Part shown: piece by piece, positions 7,922 to 16,611 of the stretch
How the letters are laid out: each line of letters starts with the position of its first letter
How positions within the stretch are numbered: the stretch's first letter is position 1
Assembly: GCF_900269665.1 (NCBI RefSeq)
Contig: NZ_LT985361.1
Location: 1,427,374-1,491,373 of the forward strand
Direction of reading: 5' to 3'
From: Nocardia suismassiliense
GTDB lineage: Bacteria; Actinomycetota; Actinomycetes; Mycobacteriales; Mycobacteriaceae
DNA length: 64,000 bases
Translations under genes and position numbers: made by a program
The notes under the pieces: model-generated
Database searches by the model: none
Told to the model about the DNA's origin: nothing
What the model saw: the letters and a program-made list of their open reading frames with translations, nothing else

Positions 7922-8709
7922 CCACGCTGACCAACGACGCGCTACTCGCCGTCGCCGACCGGATCGGCGTGCAGACCCTGCCGTTGGCCTTATCGGTGGG
8001 GCCGCAGCAGGATTCGTACGAGGAATGGCAGCGGGCGCAGGAACACGCGGTGGCCACGCTGACCGACGACGGCCTGATCGACGCACACGGTGAAGTCGAC
8101 GCGGAGCTGGCGGTCACGCTGTTCACGCTGGCGCTGCCGGAGCAGGAACTGGTGGCGCGCATCTACACCGAGCACGGTTCGCGCCGAGTCTGTGTGGTGC
8201 GCCGCGGGCATACGCACGCGGTCGCCGTCCGCTCCGGCGACGACTTCGACGTGCGCCAGGTGTGGACCGACGGCTCGGCGACCGATCTGGTGCGACCGCT
8301 GCTCGCCGCCATGGATCCGTGTCCCGCCGCCGACATCCCCAATTTCAGCGTTCCCGCCACGGAGCTGGCCGAGCGGCTCGACTCGGCCGCGACGGCCAGT
8401 GAGCTCACCGACGCTCTCTATGCCCTGGGTGCCCCCGATCGCGACGCCACCAAGTTGGGGCTCGCCTTCGGCGCAACGCACGCCTACGCCGAAATCGTGG
8501 CGTGCACCCATGAGGACGGCGTGACCAGAAGGGCACCCGGCGCAGTCGCCGTGTACGACACCGCCCGCGGGCGGATCGTCGCCGCGCCAACGGTCTCCCC
8601 GGATCAGCAGGTCTGGTCCACGGTCACGCCAGGTACCGACCACCGGGTTGCGCAAGCAGTCGCCACGTTGATCGAGGGACTGCCCGGGGGGAGGTGGCTG
8701 CCTCAGTAG
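7918..8709 (+). CDS. espG: EspG-family ESX chaperone (second copy)
   Basis: 263 residues from a GTG that overlaps the PPE stop (GTGA), implying translational coupling to its client. The N-terminal TNDALLAVADRIGVQTLPLAL and the central RRVCVVRRGHTHAVAVRSGD beta hairpin fit the EspG fold. It is predicted to bind the PE/PPE dimer encoded immediately upstream and deliver it to the ESX channel. It is clearly different in sequence from the EspG at 3183, so the locus carries two non-redundant chaperones. Confidence 0.8.
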   Translation: MTTLTNDALLAVADRIGVQTLPLALSVGPQQDSYEEWQRAQEHAVATLTDDGLIDAHGEVDAELAVTLFTLALPEQELVARIYTEHGSRRVCVVRRGHTHAVAVRSGDDFDVRQVWTDGSATDLVRPLLAAMDPCPAADIPNFSVPATELAERLDSAATASELTDALYALGAPDRDATKLGLAFGATHAYAEIVACTHEDGVTRRAPGAVAVYDTARGRIVAAPTVSPDQQVWSTVTPGTDHRVAQAVATLIEGLPGGRWLPQ

Positions 8710-8796
8710 TACTCGGGTGGCAACTTCGGTTGTCTCGGATATCAACGAGACCGTTTGTCTAGGAACGGTCCTCACATACGACGAAAGGTCAAAGAA

Positions 8797-9093
8797 ATGT
8801 CACTCACCTCACTCGGTGGCTCGGATAAGGCTGTTGGTGTCGAGGCCGGCGGGATCGACAGGGTCGTCGGCGATCTGGAAGCCGCCATCAACAACCTCCG
8901 CACCTCGGTCAAGGAGATCGACCAGGCCGCGCAGGATGTGCTGAAGGGCTGGAAGGGCGACGCGTCCTCCAAGTTCGTTCAGGTAGCGCAGGACTGGCAC
9001 GACGAGGCCGAAGACCTGAACAAGCGCTTCGACCTGTTCACCCAGGCCGTCAACGATGGCAAGAGCCAGCTGCAGGCCATGGACCAGGCCTGA
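8797..9093 (+). CDS. WXG100 protein (Esx, WKG member)
   Basis: 98 residues from the ATG at 8797 with GAAAGG eight bases upstream; an upstream in-frame start at 8755 lacks a ribosome binding site. It has the canonical helix-turn-helix with a WXG turn (W52-K-G54). It should form a heterodimer with the next gene product and be exported by the ESX machine encoded here. It corresponds by position and size to EsxB/EsxG. No YxxxD/E motif is visible after the second helix. Confidence 0.88.
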   Translation: MSLTSLGGSDKAVGVEAGGIDRVVGDLEAAINNLRTSVKEIDQAAQDVLKGWKGDASSKFVQVAQDWHDEAEDLNKRFDLFTQAVNDGKSQLQAMDQA

Positions 9094-9142
9094 TCGGTCT
9101 GCTCCACCCCTTTCACAATCCATCGCTCGAAGGAATTAACAG

Positions 9143-9436
9143 ATGACCATTCTTTATGACCCCGTAGCCATGAACGCGCTGTACGACGACCTGCAGAACT
9201 ACGGCGGCAAGATGAAGGGCGAGATCGACTCCTTCACCTCGGCCGCCAACGCCTTCCACGACAACCTGGCGGGTGCGGAGGCCAAGGCAGGTTTCGACGC
9301 GAAGAACAAGATGCTCCTCGAGGGGCTCGAGGACACGCTGACGAAGCTGGACGCCCTCGGCGCCCAGGTGGAGAACGCGCTGCAGCGTGCGCTCGAGGCC
9401 GATGGCAAGGTCGGCGACGGTTTCGCCGCTTTCTGA
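9143..9436 (+). CDS. WXG100-like partner without the WXG turn
   Basis: 97 residues; the ATG follows GAAGGAATTAAC. It has two amphipathic helices with an N-L-A-G turn in place of WXG. Partner Esx proteins often lose this motif. It lies 49 bp after the WKG member, and a strong terminator follows, so it ends the accessory operon. Likely secreted as a 1:1 dimer with the preceding product. Confidence 0.82.
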   Translation: MTILYDPVAMNALYDDLQNYGGKMKGEIDSFTSAANAFHDNLAGAEAKAGFDAKNKMLLEGLEDTLTKLDALGAQVENALQRALEADGKVGDGFAAF

Positions 9437-9451
9437 CATGTCCGTCACCTG

Positions 9452-9486
9452 ACGGCCGACCGGAACACCCAGTTCCGGTCGGCCGT
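9452..9486. terminator. Bidirectional intrinsic terminator between esx pair and eccE
   Basis: A perfect 15-bp stem (9452-9466 with 9472-9486) and a 5-nt loop, followed by TTTCGGTTTT on the plus strand. It sits between converging genes (esx pair on plus, eccE on minus) and can stop transcription from both sides. Confidence 0.85.
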
Positions 9487-9499
9487 TTCGGTTTTCGGC

Positions 9500-11347
9500 T
9501 CAGCGCGCGGCGAGCGATTCGCCGATGTAATGCATCTCGTCCGGCGTGGTCACCATGAACACCGTCGCGCTCGCCGTTGCGGTGCGCACGGTGATCCGAT
9601 TCGGCGCGTACGGATCCTGGACCAACGTGACGTCCGCATCGATCGGTGCCGGCGGCTGGTCCGGGGTGCGCACATGCACGATGGTGGCGCCACCGGCGTG
9701 CGCGGTCGGCGCGATGCCGTCGAAGACGACGACCGTGGTGCTCGGGTAGGGCGCGGCGGGCAAAGGCGGCGCGGCGGGCGCGTGATAGCTGGCGCCCGCG
9801 GACCGTGGCGCGATCGAGATCACCTGCGGTGCATCGAGATTGGTCACCATGGTGTGCCAAGCGTCGGGCCGCGCGGTGTGCACGATGGCGTGCGCGCCGA
9901 GCGCGGTCGCCCGCAGGATCACCTGCTGGGCCAGATCCAGGTTGCCGATCACCTCCAGGTGCCGGGTGCCCTCGCCGACCAGCGGCACCGCGATGCCCTG
10001 GCCGAGTTCGTCGGCGCCGATCAGCTGTCCGCAGCCGGCCGTCGGCACCGCGATGTCGGTGAGCGCGGCGATGGTGCCGCGGTACCCGGCGTCCGAGCCC
10101 CAGCGGCCCGCCGCCCCGATCGGCAAGGTGTCCAACAGGACTCGCAGCTGGTTGCCCGGCAGCTCACGCAGGCCGGGCAGCGGCGGCTCCTCCGGCTCGA
10201 AGGTGGTGTCGAACCGGACCACGGCATTGAGCACCACGGTGCCCACATGGTCGGCGCGCGTGTCGTGCCGGTGCGCGCCGGGCCGCAGCCGCAGCGTCAC
10301 CGTGGTGGACAGGCTCTGCACCGTCCAGATATCGGCCAGGCCGCGCGGGCCGACCATGTCCGCGCCGATTTGATAGTGGGTGAGGTAGCGGCCCTGGTAC
10401 TCCAGTGAGCCGGGCGATTCGGTGAGCTGATCGAGCTCGAAACCGTGCGTGAGTTCGCGGACGGCGCTGTTCATTTCGGCGGCGGTGAGCACCGAGGTGG
10501 CGATGTCGTGGGCGGCCAGCCGGTTCGCCACCCGGCGGGTCGCGATCATCGCGGTGCGCAGAGCGCCGGTGCTGCCGCCTCCGCGCTTCTCCACCGCCTC
10601 GGCGTTGGCCAGCGGGTCCAGCCGCAGCACCAGCCAGAGGGTGCGGTGCGCAATGGCGGGCAGCGGGCCGAGAATGCGGTCGTACAGGTGCGAGATGATG
10701 CCGGTGCCCGCCGTGCGCGCGCCCGTGCTCACGATGTCGACCCCGGCCAGCGTCAGATCGAATTGATCGAGGCAGCGGGCGATCTCGGTGAGCGGCAGCA
10801 GCTGGTCGGTGCTGAGCGAACCGCGGCGAAGCAGCGTCAGCGCGTCCGGCGGCGGGTCGATGCGCAGCATGGTGAGCAGCAGCTCGCCGTCCCAGCGCAC
10901 CCCGTAACCGCCGCCCTCGCTGAACGGCACATCGAAGGCGGGCGCCTGGGCCAGCTGGTCGGCGGGGCGCAGCCCGCTGCGCCGCCTGGCCAGCGCGCCG
11001 CCGATGCGCGCCGCCGGGGTGCGGCCCCGCATCGGGATCAGCAGCAGCACCGCGAGCGCGGCGCCGGCGCCGATCGCGCCCCACAGCGACGCCGTGGTGG
11101 CGAGGATGATCCAGGCCAGCGTCGCGGCCAGCACCACCACCGGAACGAGCACCCGCAGCGGATAGATACGGAAGAGCCAGAACTCGGGGTCACGCAGGGT
11201 GTCATAGGCCGAGGGCCGGACGGCATCCGGCGTGGAGGTACCGGTGCCTTCCGCTTCGGTCGCCCCGGCGGGCCTGGTCTCGTTCACACTTGTCGTCACC
11301 GCGTAAGTCCCTGTCTGCCACCTGTTCGGCCACCGCCGATAAGCCAT
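9500..11347 (-). CDS. eccE: EccE, ESX membrane component (first locus)
   Basis: Up to 615 residues. A GTG at 11299 (16 codons in, with AGGGAC upstream) is an equally plausible start. Two transmembrane segments lie at about residues 64-85 and 88-106, followed by a large extramembrane domain with the conserved PDALTLLRRGSLSTDQLLPL and CGQLIGADELGQGIAV regions typical of EccE. EccE is the peripheral subunit of the EccB-C-D-E inner-membrane complex and contacts the mycosin. It is divergent from eccB, sharing an 80-bp promoter region. Longer than the EccE of the second locus, mostly through its N-terminal tail. Confidence 0.85.
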   Translation of the reverse strand: MAYRRWPNRWQTGTYAVTTSVNETRPAGATEAEGTGTSTPDAVRPSAYDTLRDPEFWLFRIYPLRVLVPVVVLAATLAWIILATTASLWGAIGAGAALAVLLLIPMRGRTPAARIGGALARRRSGLRPADQLAQAPAFDVPFSEGGGYGVRWDGELLLTMLRIDPPPDALTLLRRGSLSTDQLLPLTEIARCLDQFDLTLAGVDIVSTGARTAGTGIISHLYDRILGPLPAIAHRTLWLVLRLDPLANAEAVEKRGGGSTGALRTAMIATRRVANRLAAHDIATSVLTAAEMNSAVRELTHGFELDQLTESPGSLEYQGRYLTHYQIGADMVGPRGLADIWTVQSLSTTVTLRLRPGAHRHDTRADHVGTVVLNAVVRFDTTFEPEEPPLPGLRELPGNQLRVLLDTLPIGAAGRWGSDAGYRGTIAALTDIAVPTAGCGQLIGADELGQGIAVPLVGEGTRHLEVIGNLDLAQQVILRATALGAHAIVHTARPDAWHTMVTNLDAPQVISIAPRSAGASYHAPAAPPLPAAPYPSTTVVVFDGIAPTAHAGGATIVHVRTPDQPPAPIDADVTLVQDPYAPNRITVRTATASATVFMVTTPDEMHYIGESLAAR

Positions 11348-11427
11348 GAATTCATCGGTTCAGGGCCGTCCTGGAATTACGGTACCGTGTCGATGAAGAT
11401 GGTTCTCGACAGTTCGATGGAGACCTT

Positions 11428-12942
11428 GTGCCGGCACAGCTGACTACCCGAGCCCAGGTCAACGGGTACCGATTCCTGTTGCGCCGCCTGGATCACGCGC
11501 TGGTACGGCGCGATGTGCGGATGCTGCACGACCCGATGCGGTCCCAGGTGCGCTCGCTGTGGGTCGGCGCGGTGCTGGGCATACTCATTATCGCCGGTGC
11601 GGCCATTCTGAGCTTCCTGCGGCCACAGGGCGCCATCGGTGACGCGCTGATCGTGTCGGGTAAGCAGAGCGGCGCGCTGTACGTGGTGGTGGAGTCCGAC
11701 AACGGCAACAAGACGCTGCACCCCGTCCTGAACCTCGCCTCCGCCCGGCTGATCACCGGCAGCAATGCCGAGCCGCACGGCGTGAAGGACAGCAAGCTCA
11801 ACAGCATGCCGCGCGGCCCGATGGTCGGCATCCCCGGCGCGCCGAGCGCCCTGCCCGGGTCCTCGCAGGGCTCCCGCTCGGAATGGTCGCTGTGCGAGAC
11901 GATCCCGCTGTCGCAGGGCGGCAGCGCGGCCTCGGCCACCGGCGGCACCACCACCGTCATCGCGGGCCGCCCCGCCCTCGGCGATCGGATCCGCACGGTC
12001 ACCAAGGACGAGGCGCTGCTGGTGAAGCGCAGCGACAAGACCTACCTGGTCTACGACGGCAGGCGGGCCGAGGTCGACCCCGCCAACTCGGTGCTGATCC
12101 GCGCGCTGAACCTGACAATGCACCGCCCGCGCCCGATCGGCACCGGAATGCTCGGCGCCACAACGGAAGTCCCCGCGCTCGCGGCGCCGCAGATCCCGCA
12201 GGCAGGCCAGCCCGGGCCGGGCCCGTTGTCGAAAATCCCGGTGGGCGGCGTCATTTCGGTGCGCGACGTCGGCGACGGCAAGCCGCAGCTGTACGCGGTG
12301 CTCGCCGACGGGCTGCAGCCGGTGAGCCCGTTCACCGCGCAGGTGATCCGGTTCGCCGACTCGCACGGGATGAGCGAGATCCCGACCATGCCGCCGGACG
12401 TGCTCGATCGGGTGCCGGTGGTACATGTGTTGCCGGTCAACGACTTTCCGGTCGAGACCCCGAAGATCCTGAACGCCGAAGACGCTCCCGTGGCCTGTGT
12501 GGCGTGGTCCAAGACGCCCGGCACCGCCCCGGCGAACCGCAAGGCCGACGCCGGTGACGGCCCGGCCGAACGCGCCTCGATCACCCTGCTGGCCGGCGTG
12601 CGCGTGCCGATCGCGGAAAAGGCGAAGACTGTCGCGCTGGCCACCTCCGACGGAACCGGCGACCGGGTGGACGCGGTGTACGTCCCGCCGGGCAGTGGCG
12701 AGTTCGTTCAGGTGACCGGCATGGGCCCCGGCAGCCCGCGGCGCGGCAGCCTGTTCTACGTCGCCGACAACGGTGTCCGCTACGGCGTTCCGGATATGGA
12801 GACCGCAGGCGTGCTCGGCCTGGGGGACACCCCGCGCCTCGCGCCCTGGGCGATCATCGGCCAGATGGTGCCCGGCGCGAACCTGTCCGCGAAAGAGGCG
12901 CTCACGGCACGCGATCAGCTGCCGCTGGAGCCGCCGCAATAG
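11428..12942 (+). CDS. eccB: EccB, ESX periplasmic/membrane subunit (first locus)
   Basis: 504 residues from a GTG preceded by GGAGACC. It starts with the family signature QVNGYRFLLRRLDHALVRRD and MLHDPMRSQ, then one transmembrane helix (about residues 43-65), and a large extracytoplasmic domain with repeated beta modules. Two Cys (in SLCETIP and VACVAW) could form the conserved disulfide of the family. EccB lies on the periplasmic side of the ESX channel. Alone on the plus strand between eccE and eccA, which are both on minus. Confidence 0.92.
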   Translation: MPAQLTTRAQVNGYRFLLRRLDHALVRRDVRMLHDPMRSQVRSLWVGAVLGILIIAGAAILSFLRPQGAIGDALIVSGKQSGALYVVVESDNGNKTLHPVLNLASARLITGSNAEPHGVKDSKLNSMPRGPMVGIPGAPSALPGSSQGSRSEWSLCETIPLSQGGSAASATGGTTTVIAGRPALGDRIRTVTKDEALLVKRSDKTYLVYDGRRAEVDPANSVLIRALNLTMHRPRPIGTGMLGATTEVPALAAPQIPQAGQPGPGPLSKIPVGGVISVRDVGDGKPQLYAVLADGLQPVSPFTAQVIRFADSHGMSEIPTMPPDVLDRVPVVHVLPVNDFPVETPKILNAEDAPVACVAWSKTPGTAPANRKADAGDGPAERASITLLAGVRVPIAEKAKTVALATSDGTGDRVDAVYVPPGSGEFVQVTGMGPGSPRRGSLFYVADNGVRYGVPDMETAGVLGLGDTPRLAPWAIIGQMVPGANLSAKEALTARDQLPLEPPQ

Positions 12943-13012
12943 TCTGCGGGGCAGCAGGGCCAGCGCTCAGCTCATCGGGCGCCCGTACGGCGCTCGGCGC
13001 CTTGCCCGCGGT

Positions 13013-14845
13013 TCAGCCGGTGAAGCCGACGTTCAGCGAGGCGAGAATGCCGGTGAGCGCGGTGTGCATATCGGGCGCCTCGATGCGCATCAGCATCGAC
13101 TCGTCGATATTCGCCAGGTCCAGCGTCTCATCGTTGGCCAGGCGGAACTCGCGCTCTTCCTCGGCGGCCTCGATGACGTTGCGGATGAACCGGCCGTTAC
13201 CCGCGAGGTCGACGCCGCGGCGCGGCTGACCGCTCTGGTCGGTGCTCTGCATCGAGTAGAGCTGGGTGCAGGCCTTGACGAGCAGCTCGTGCGCCTCGTC
13301 GGACAGCTCTGAGTCCCGCTTGTGCGCGATCACCTTACCGATCTCGCCGAGCTCGTCGGGAGTGTAGGACGGGAACTGCACCCGCTTGGAGAATCGTGAT
13401 GCCAGACCGTCGTTGGCGGCGAGCAGGCGATCGATCTCGCCGTCGTATCCGGCGATGATCACCACCAGCCGGTCGCGGTCGTTCTCCATCCGGGCGAGCA
13501 GGGTATCGACGGCCTCACGGCCGAACGAGTCGCCGCCTTGCAGGCCGGTCTGGATCAGGGTGTAGGCCTCGTCGATGAACAGCACGCCGTCCATCGCGCT
13601 GTCGATCAGCGCCTCGGACTTCACCGCGGTGCCGCCGAGGTGCTGGGCGACGAAGTCGACGCGCTTGGCCTCGACCACCTTGTCGGTCTTCAAGATGCCG
13701 ACGCCGCAATAGATCTTGGCGACCACGCGGGCGATGGTGGTCTTACCGGTGCCGGGCGGGCCGGTGAAGGCCAGGTGCTGACCGCGCGCCCCGGCGGCCA
13801 GGCCCTTCTCCGCCCGGATCTTCGCCATCTGCGCGCTCGACTGCAGCTTGGCCACCTGGGTTTTCACCGAGGTCAAACCGATCTGGGAGTCCAGTTCGGC
13901 GCGGGCCTCGGCCAGGATCTTCTTGGCCCGGTCCTCGGTCTCGGCCTGCTCTAGCTGCTTCATCGACGGCGCGGAGGCCGGATCCCACTTGTCGGTGCGG
14001 GCGTCGATCGTTTCCCGGGAGGTGACGCTGATCCGGTAGGTGCGGTCGCGCATCGCGGTGGTGTTCGCCTCGAAATCCGGCGCCTGCGAGTACACCTTCT
14101 CGAACAGGCCCTGCGCTACTTCTTCGTTGCCGGATTCGCGCAGGCACAGGCCGCGGCAGAACATGGCGGTGGACCGGGCCGCCGGGATCGGGCCCGCCTC
14201 GGCCTGTTCCATCCGGCGGATCGCCTCGCCGAACAAGCCGAGCTGTGCGCACGCGGTGCCGACCATGACGTTCGCACCGGCCGCGAGATACGGGTCGTCC
14301 CACTCGGCCGACCCGGCCAGCACCGTCATCACATCGGGCCAGCGCTGGGTGTTGTAGTGCAGCACGCCGCGCACGTAGGCGCAGATGCGGTTGTCGATCT
14401 CGCGATCCGGGTCGCTCAGCTGGGACCTGCGGTGCGCGTCGAGGTCGTTGAGCACCCGCTCGGCCTCGTCGTACTCCTTGTCCGTGATGAGTTGCGCGGC
14501 CCAGGCGAGCCAGATCTCGGTGTAGCTGGCCAGCGGGTAGTCGATGTAGAGGCCGGGCAGGAACCGGCCCGCGAGCTCACGCGGCCGCAGTCCGAGCCTG
14601 CGCTGCTCCCGGTACAGCGTGCTGGTGCTGGTCTTGTGCATGTTGAACAAGACGTCCTTGGTGAGCTCACCGGCGGCCGCGCGGCCGAGCCACGCGTCGC
14701 ACATGGTGGGGTCCCACTCGGTGGCGCGCTGGAAGGCCAGCTTCGCGTACTCGAGGTCGCGCGCGGATTCCTGCCCTTCGATGGACAGTCCGAGCGACAG
14801 AATTCCGGCGTCGAAGGCGCGTTGTGCTTGGCGATTGCCGGTCAT
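13013..14845 (-). CDS. eccA: EccA, AAA+ ATPase of the ESX system
   Basis: 610 residues. The N-terminal 280 residues form TPR-like helical repeats. A CbxX/CfqX-type AAA+ domain follows, with Walker A GPPGTGKTT (about residue 361), Walker B VLFIDEAY (about 420), and an arginine-finger region near ASRFSKRV. EccA is the cytosolic ATPase that frees EspG from PE/PPE substrates or otherwise assists their export. It is present only in the first locus, in agreement with that locus also having EspG and PE/PPE genes. Divergent from eccD across 241 bp. Confidence 0.93.
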   Translation of the reverse strand: MTGNRQAQRAFDAGILSLGLSIEGQESARDLEYAKLAFQRATEWDPTMCDAWLGRAAAGELTKDVLFNMHKTSTSTLYREQRRLGLRPRELAGRFLPGLYIDYPLASYTEIWLAWAAQLITDKEYDEAERVLNDLDAHRRSQLSDPDREIDNRICAYVRGVLHYNTQRWPDVMTVLAGSAEWDDPYLAAGANVMVGTACAQLGLFGEAIRRMEQAEAGPIPAARSTAMFCRGLCLRESGNEEVAQGLFEKVYSQAPDFEANTTAMRDRTYRISVTSRETIDARTDKWDPASAPSMKQLEQAETEDRAKKILAEARAELDSQIGLTSVKTQVAKLQSSAQMAKIRAEKGLAAGARGQHLAFTGPPGTGKTTIARVVAKIYCGVGILKTDKVVEAKRVDFVAQHLGGTAVKSEALIDSAMDGVLFIDEAYTLIQTGLQGGDSFGREAVDTLLARMENDRDRLVVIIAGYDGEIDRLLAANDGLASRFSKRVQFPSYTPDELGEIGKVIAHKRDSELSDEAHELLVKACTQLYSMQSTDQSGQPRRGVDLAGNGRFIRNVIEAAEEEREFRLANDETLDLANIDESMLMRIEAPDMHTALTGILASLNVGFTG

Positions 14846-15086
14846 GGCTGTCGGACCCCGAAGTCTTCGTTCGTAGTAGCGGATAAGTTCTTTATGCCCC
14901 CCAGACTACCGATCGCGCAGTGCCTGGTCTGTCCGTTACATTAGGTTCAGCTGCCGGGAGGTTGCAACGCAAGTGTTGTCTACATGAGAGTCTGACTGTG
15001 TCTGAGTCGTTCGCTCAGAAGACGTTCCATGCAGTGCAATTGGGGCGTGAACAATCGCCAGTGGAGAGGCCGGGGGTCCGGGGTCG

Positions 15087-16562
15087 TTGATCGAGTCACC
15101 AACCAGTGGCACACGTGCCGCTGAGCCGGAGCTGAGTCGAGTGTCCGTCATCGGCGGCAATACTCAGCTCGATGTCGGGCTGCCCGCAACCGTGCCGATC
15201 GCCAGCTTCATCGGCGACCTGGTGGCGTTGATCGAGTCGCGCAATCCCGAACAGGTCGACGCCGAAGACGACTCGGTGCCGCTGCAGGCCCAGCACTGGA
15301 CCCTGGCGCGCATCGGTCAAGAGGCCTTCGCGCCGAGCCGCACGCTCAACGACGCCGACGTGCACGACGGCGAACTGCTCGTGCTCCGCTCGGTCACCGC
15401 GAAGGAAGCGCCTGCGCTCTTCGACGACGTGATCGACGCGGTCTCCCGGCTCACCACCGAGGAATTCCGCAGCTGGACCGGTAACTCCGCGCGCTGGATG
15501 GGCCTGGTCACCTCGGTGCTGACGGTGCTCACCGCGCTGACGCTGCTGGTGATTTCGCGCGGGCACGGTGATCCGCTCGCCCCCGCATTCGTATTGTCGG
15601 CCGCCGGTATCGGCGCCTTCGTCGCCGCCGGCTTCGCCGCCCGCAAGTATCTGGACCCGACGACCGCCACCTGGCTGTCACTGGACGGTCTGCTGCTCTT
15701 GTTCGGCGGTGCCGCGCTTTTCGTGCCCGGCGCGCTCGGCAGCGCGCATCTGCTGCTCGCCTGTTCGGTGACGCTGGTGGCCGCCGTGCTCGGCTATCGG
15801 CTCATCGGTAGCGGCGCCACCCTGTTCTCGGCTGCCGCCGCGGCCAGCGTGATCGGCGGTATCTCCGCCGCGGTGTATCTCATCTGGCATCCGGGCCTGC
15901 CGAAGTTGTCCGCCGCCCTGGTGGTCGTCGGCGTCGCGATGCTGTCGATGGTGCCGCGTTTGGCCGCGGGCCTGGCCCGGCTGCCGATCCCGCCGGTGCC
16001 CACCGCGGGTGCGGCGATCGACCCGGCCGATCACGAACAGCGCCCGACCATCGAGGGCATCGGCGCGATCGGCGCCACCGCACTGCCCTCGGCGGCCGGC
16101 CTCGGCGAGCGGGCACGCGCGGCCAACCAGTACCAATCCGGCTTGATCATCGCGTGCACGTTGAGCGCGGTGATCGGCGCGTTCGGCGCGGCCGACCCGC
16201 TGGGCGCCGCCCGCTGGCAGGGCCTCACGCTGGCCGTCGTCACCGGAATCATCCTGTGCCTGCGCGGCCGATCGTTCGCCGACCTCACCCAGGCCGCGAC
16301 GCTGATCGCAGGCGGCATCGTCATCTTCGTGGCGCTGATCCTCGGTACGGCCATGGGCGACACGGAGTTCGAGATGTTCGGCGTCGGCCTGCTGGTCGCC
16401 TTCGCGGCGGGCACCGTCGGCTTCGGCGTGATCGGACCGCACATCGAGGTCACCCCGGTGACCAGGCGGATGATCGAAATCTTCGAATACCTGCTGATCA
16501 TCGCGCTCATCCCGTTGGTGCTCTGGATCATGAACGTCTACTCGATGGCCAGGAACATATGA
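15087..16562 (+). CDS. eccD: EccD, ESX transmembrane channel component (first locus)
   Basis: 491 residues from a TTG; a GTG at 15141 would shorten the N-terminus by 18 residues. The N-terminal ubiquitin-like domain (about residues 15-100) contains LSRVSVIGG and LNDADVHDGELLVL. About eleven transmembrane helices follow (130-490). EccD forms the membrane vestibule of the ESX complex. The stop lies 38 bp before mycP, in a short duplicated sequence described separately. First gene of an eccD-mycP-eccC operon. Confidence 0.9.
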   Translation: MIESPTSGTRAAEPELSRVSVIGGNTQLDVGLPATVPIASFIGDLVALIESRNPEQVDAEDDSVPLQAQHWTLARIGQEAFAPSRTLNDADVHDGELLVLRSVTAKEAPALFDDVIDAVSRLTTEEFRSWTGNSARWMGLVTSVLTVLTALTLLVISRGHGDPLAPAFVLSAAGIGAFVAAGFAARKYLDPTTATWLSLDGLLLLFGGAALFVPGALGSAHLLLACSVTLVAAVLGYRLIGSGATLFSAAAAASVIGGISAAVYLIWHPGLPKLSAALVVVGVAMLSMVPRLAAGLARLPIPPVPTAGAAIDPADHEQRPTIEGIGAIGATALPSAAGLGERARAANQYQSGLIIACTLSAVIGAFGAADPLGAARWQGLTLAVVTGIILCLRGRSFADLTQAATLIAGGIVIFVALILGTAMGDTEFEMFGVGLLVAFAAGTVGFGVIGPHIEVTPVTRRMIEIFEYLLIIALIPLVLWIMNVYSMARNI

Positions 16563-16611
16563 GCGCAGGCAGCCATGAGACCTCGTGAGCGCAGCGAGCG
16601 ATGAGACCTAG
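16560..16611 (+). repeat. 26-bp imperfect direct repeat spanning the eccD-mycP junction
   Basis: Two adjacent copies (16560-16585 and 16586-16611) differ at four positions. The first holds the end of the eccD stop and an ATG at 16575. The second holds the mycP start at 16601. A nine-codon frame from 16575 ends in a TGA overlapping the mycP ATG. The core GAGCGCAGCGAGCG is a type of sequence often seen repeated in actinobacterial spacers. Confidence 0.55.
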
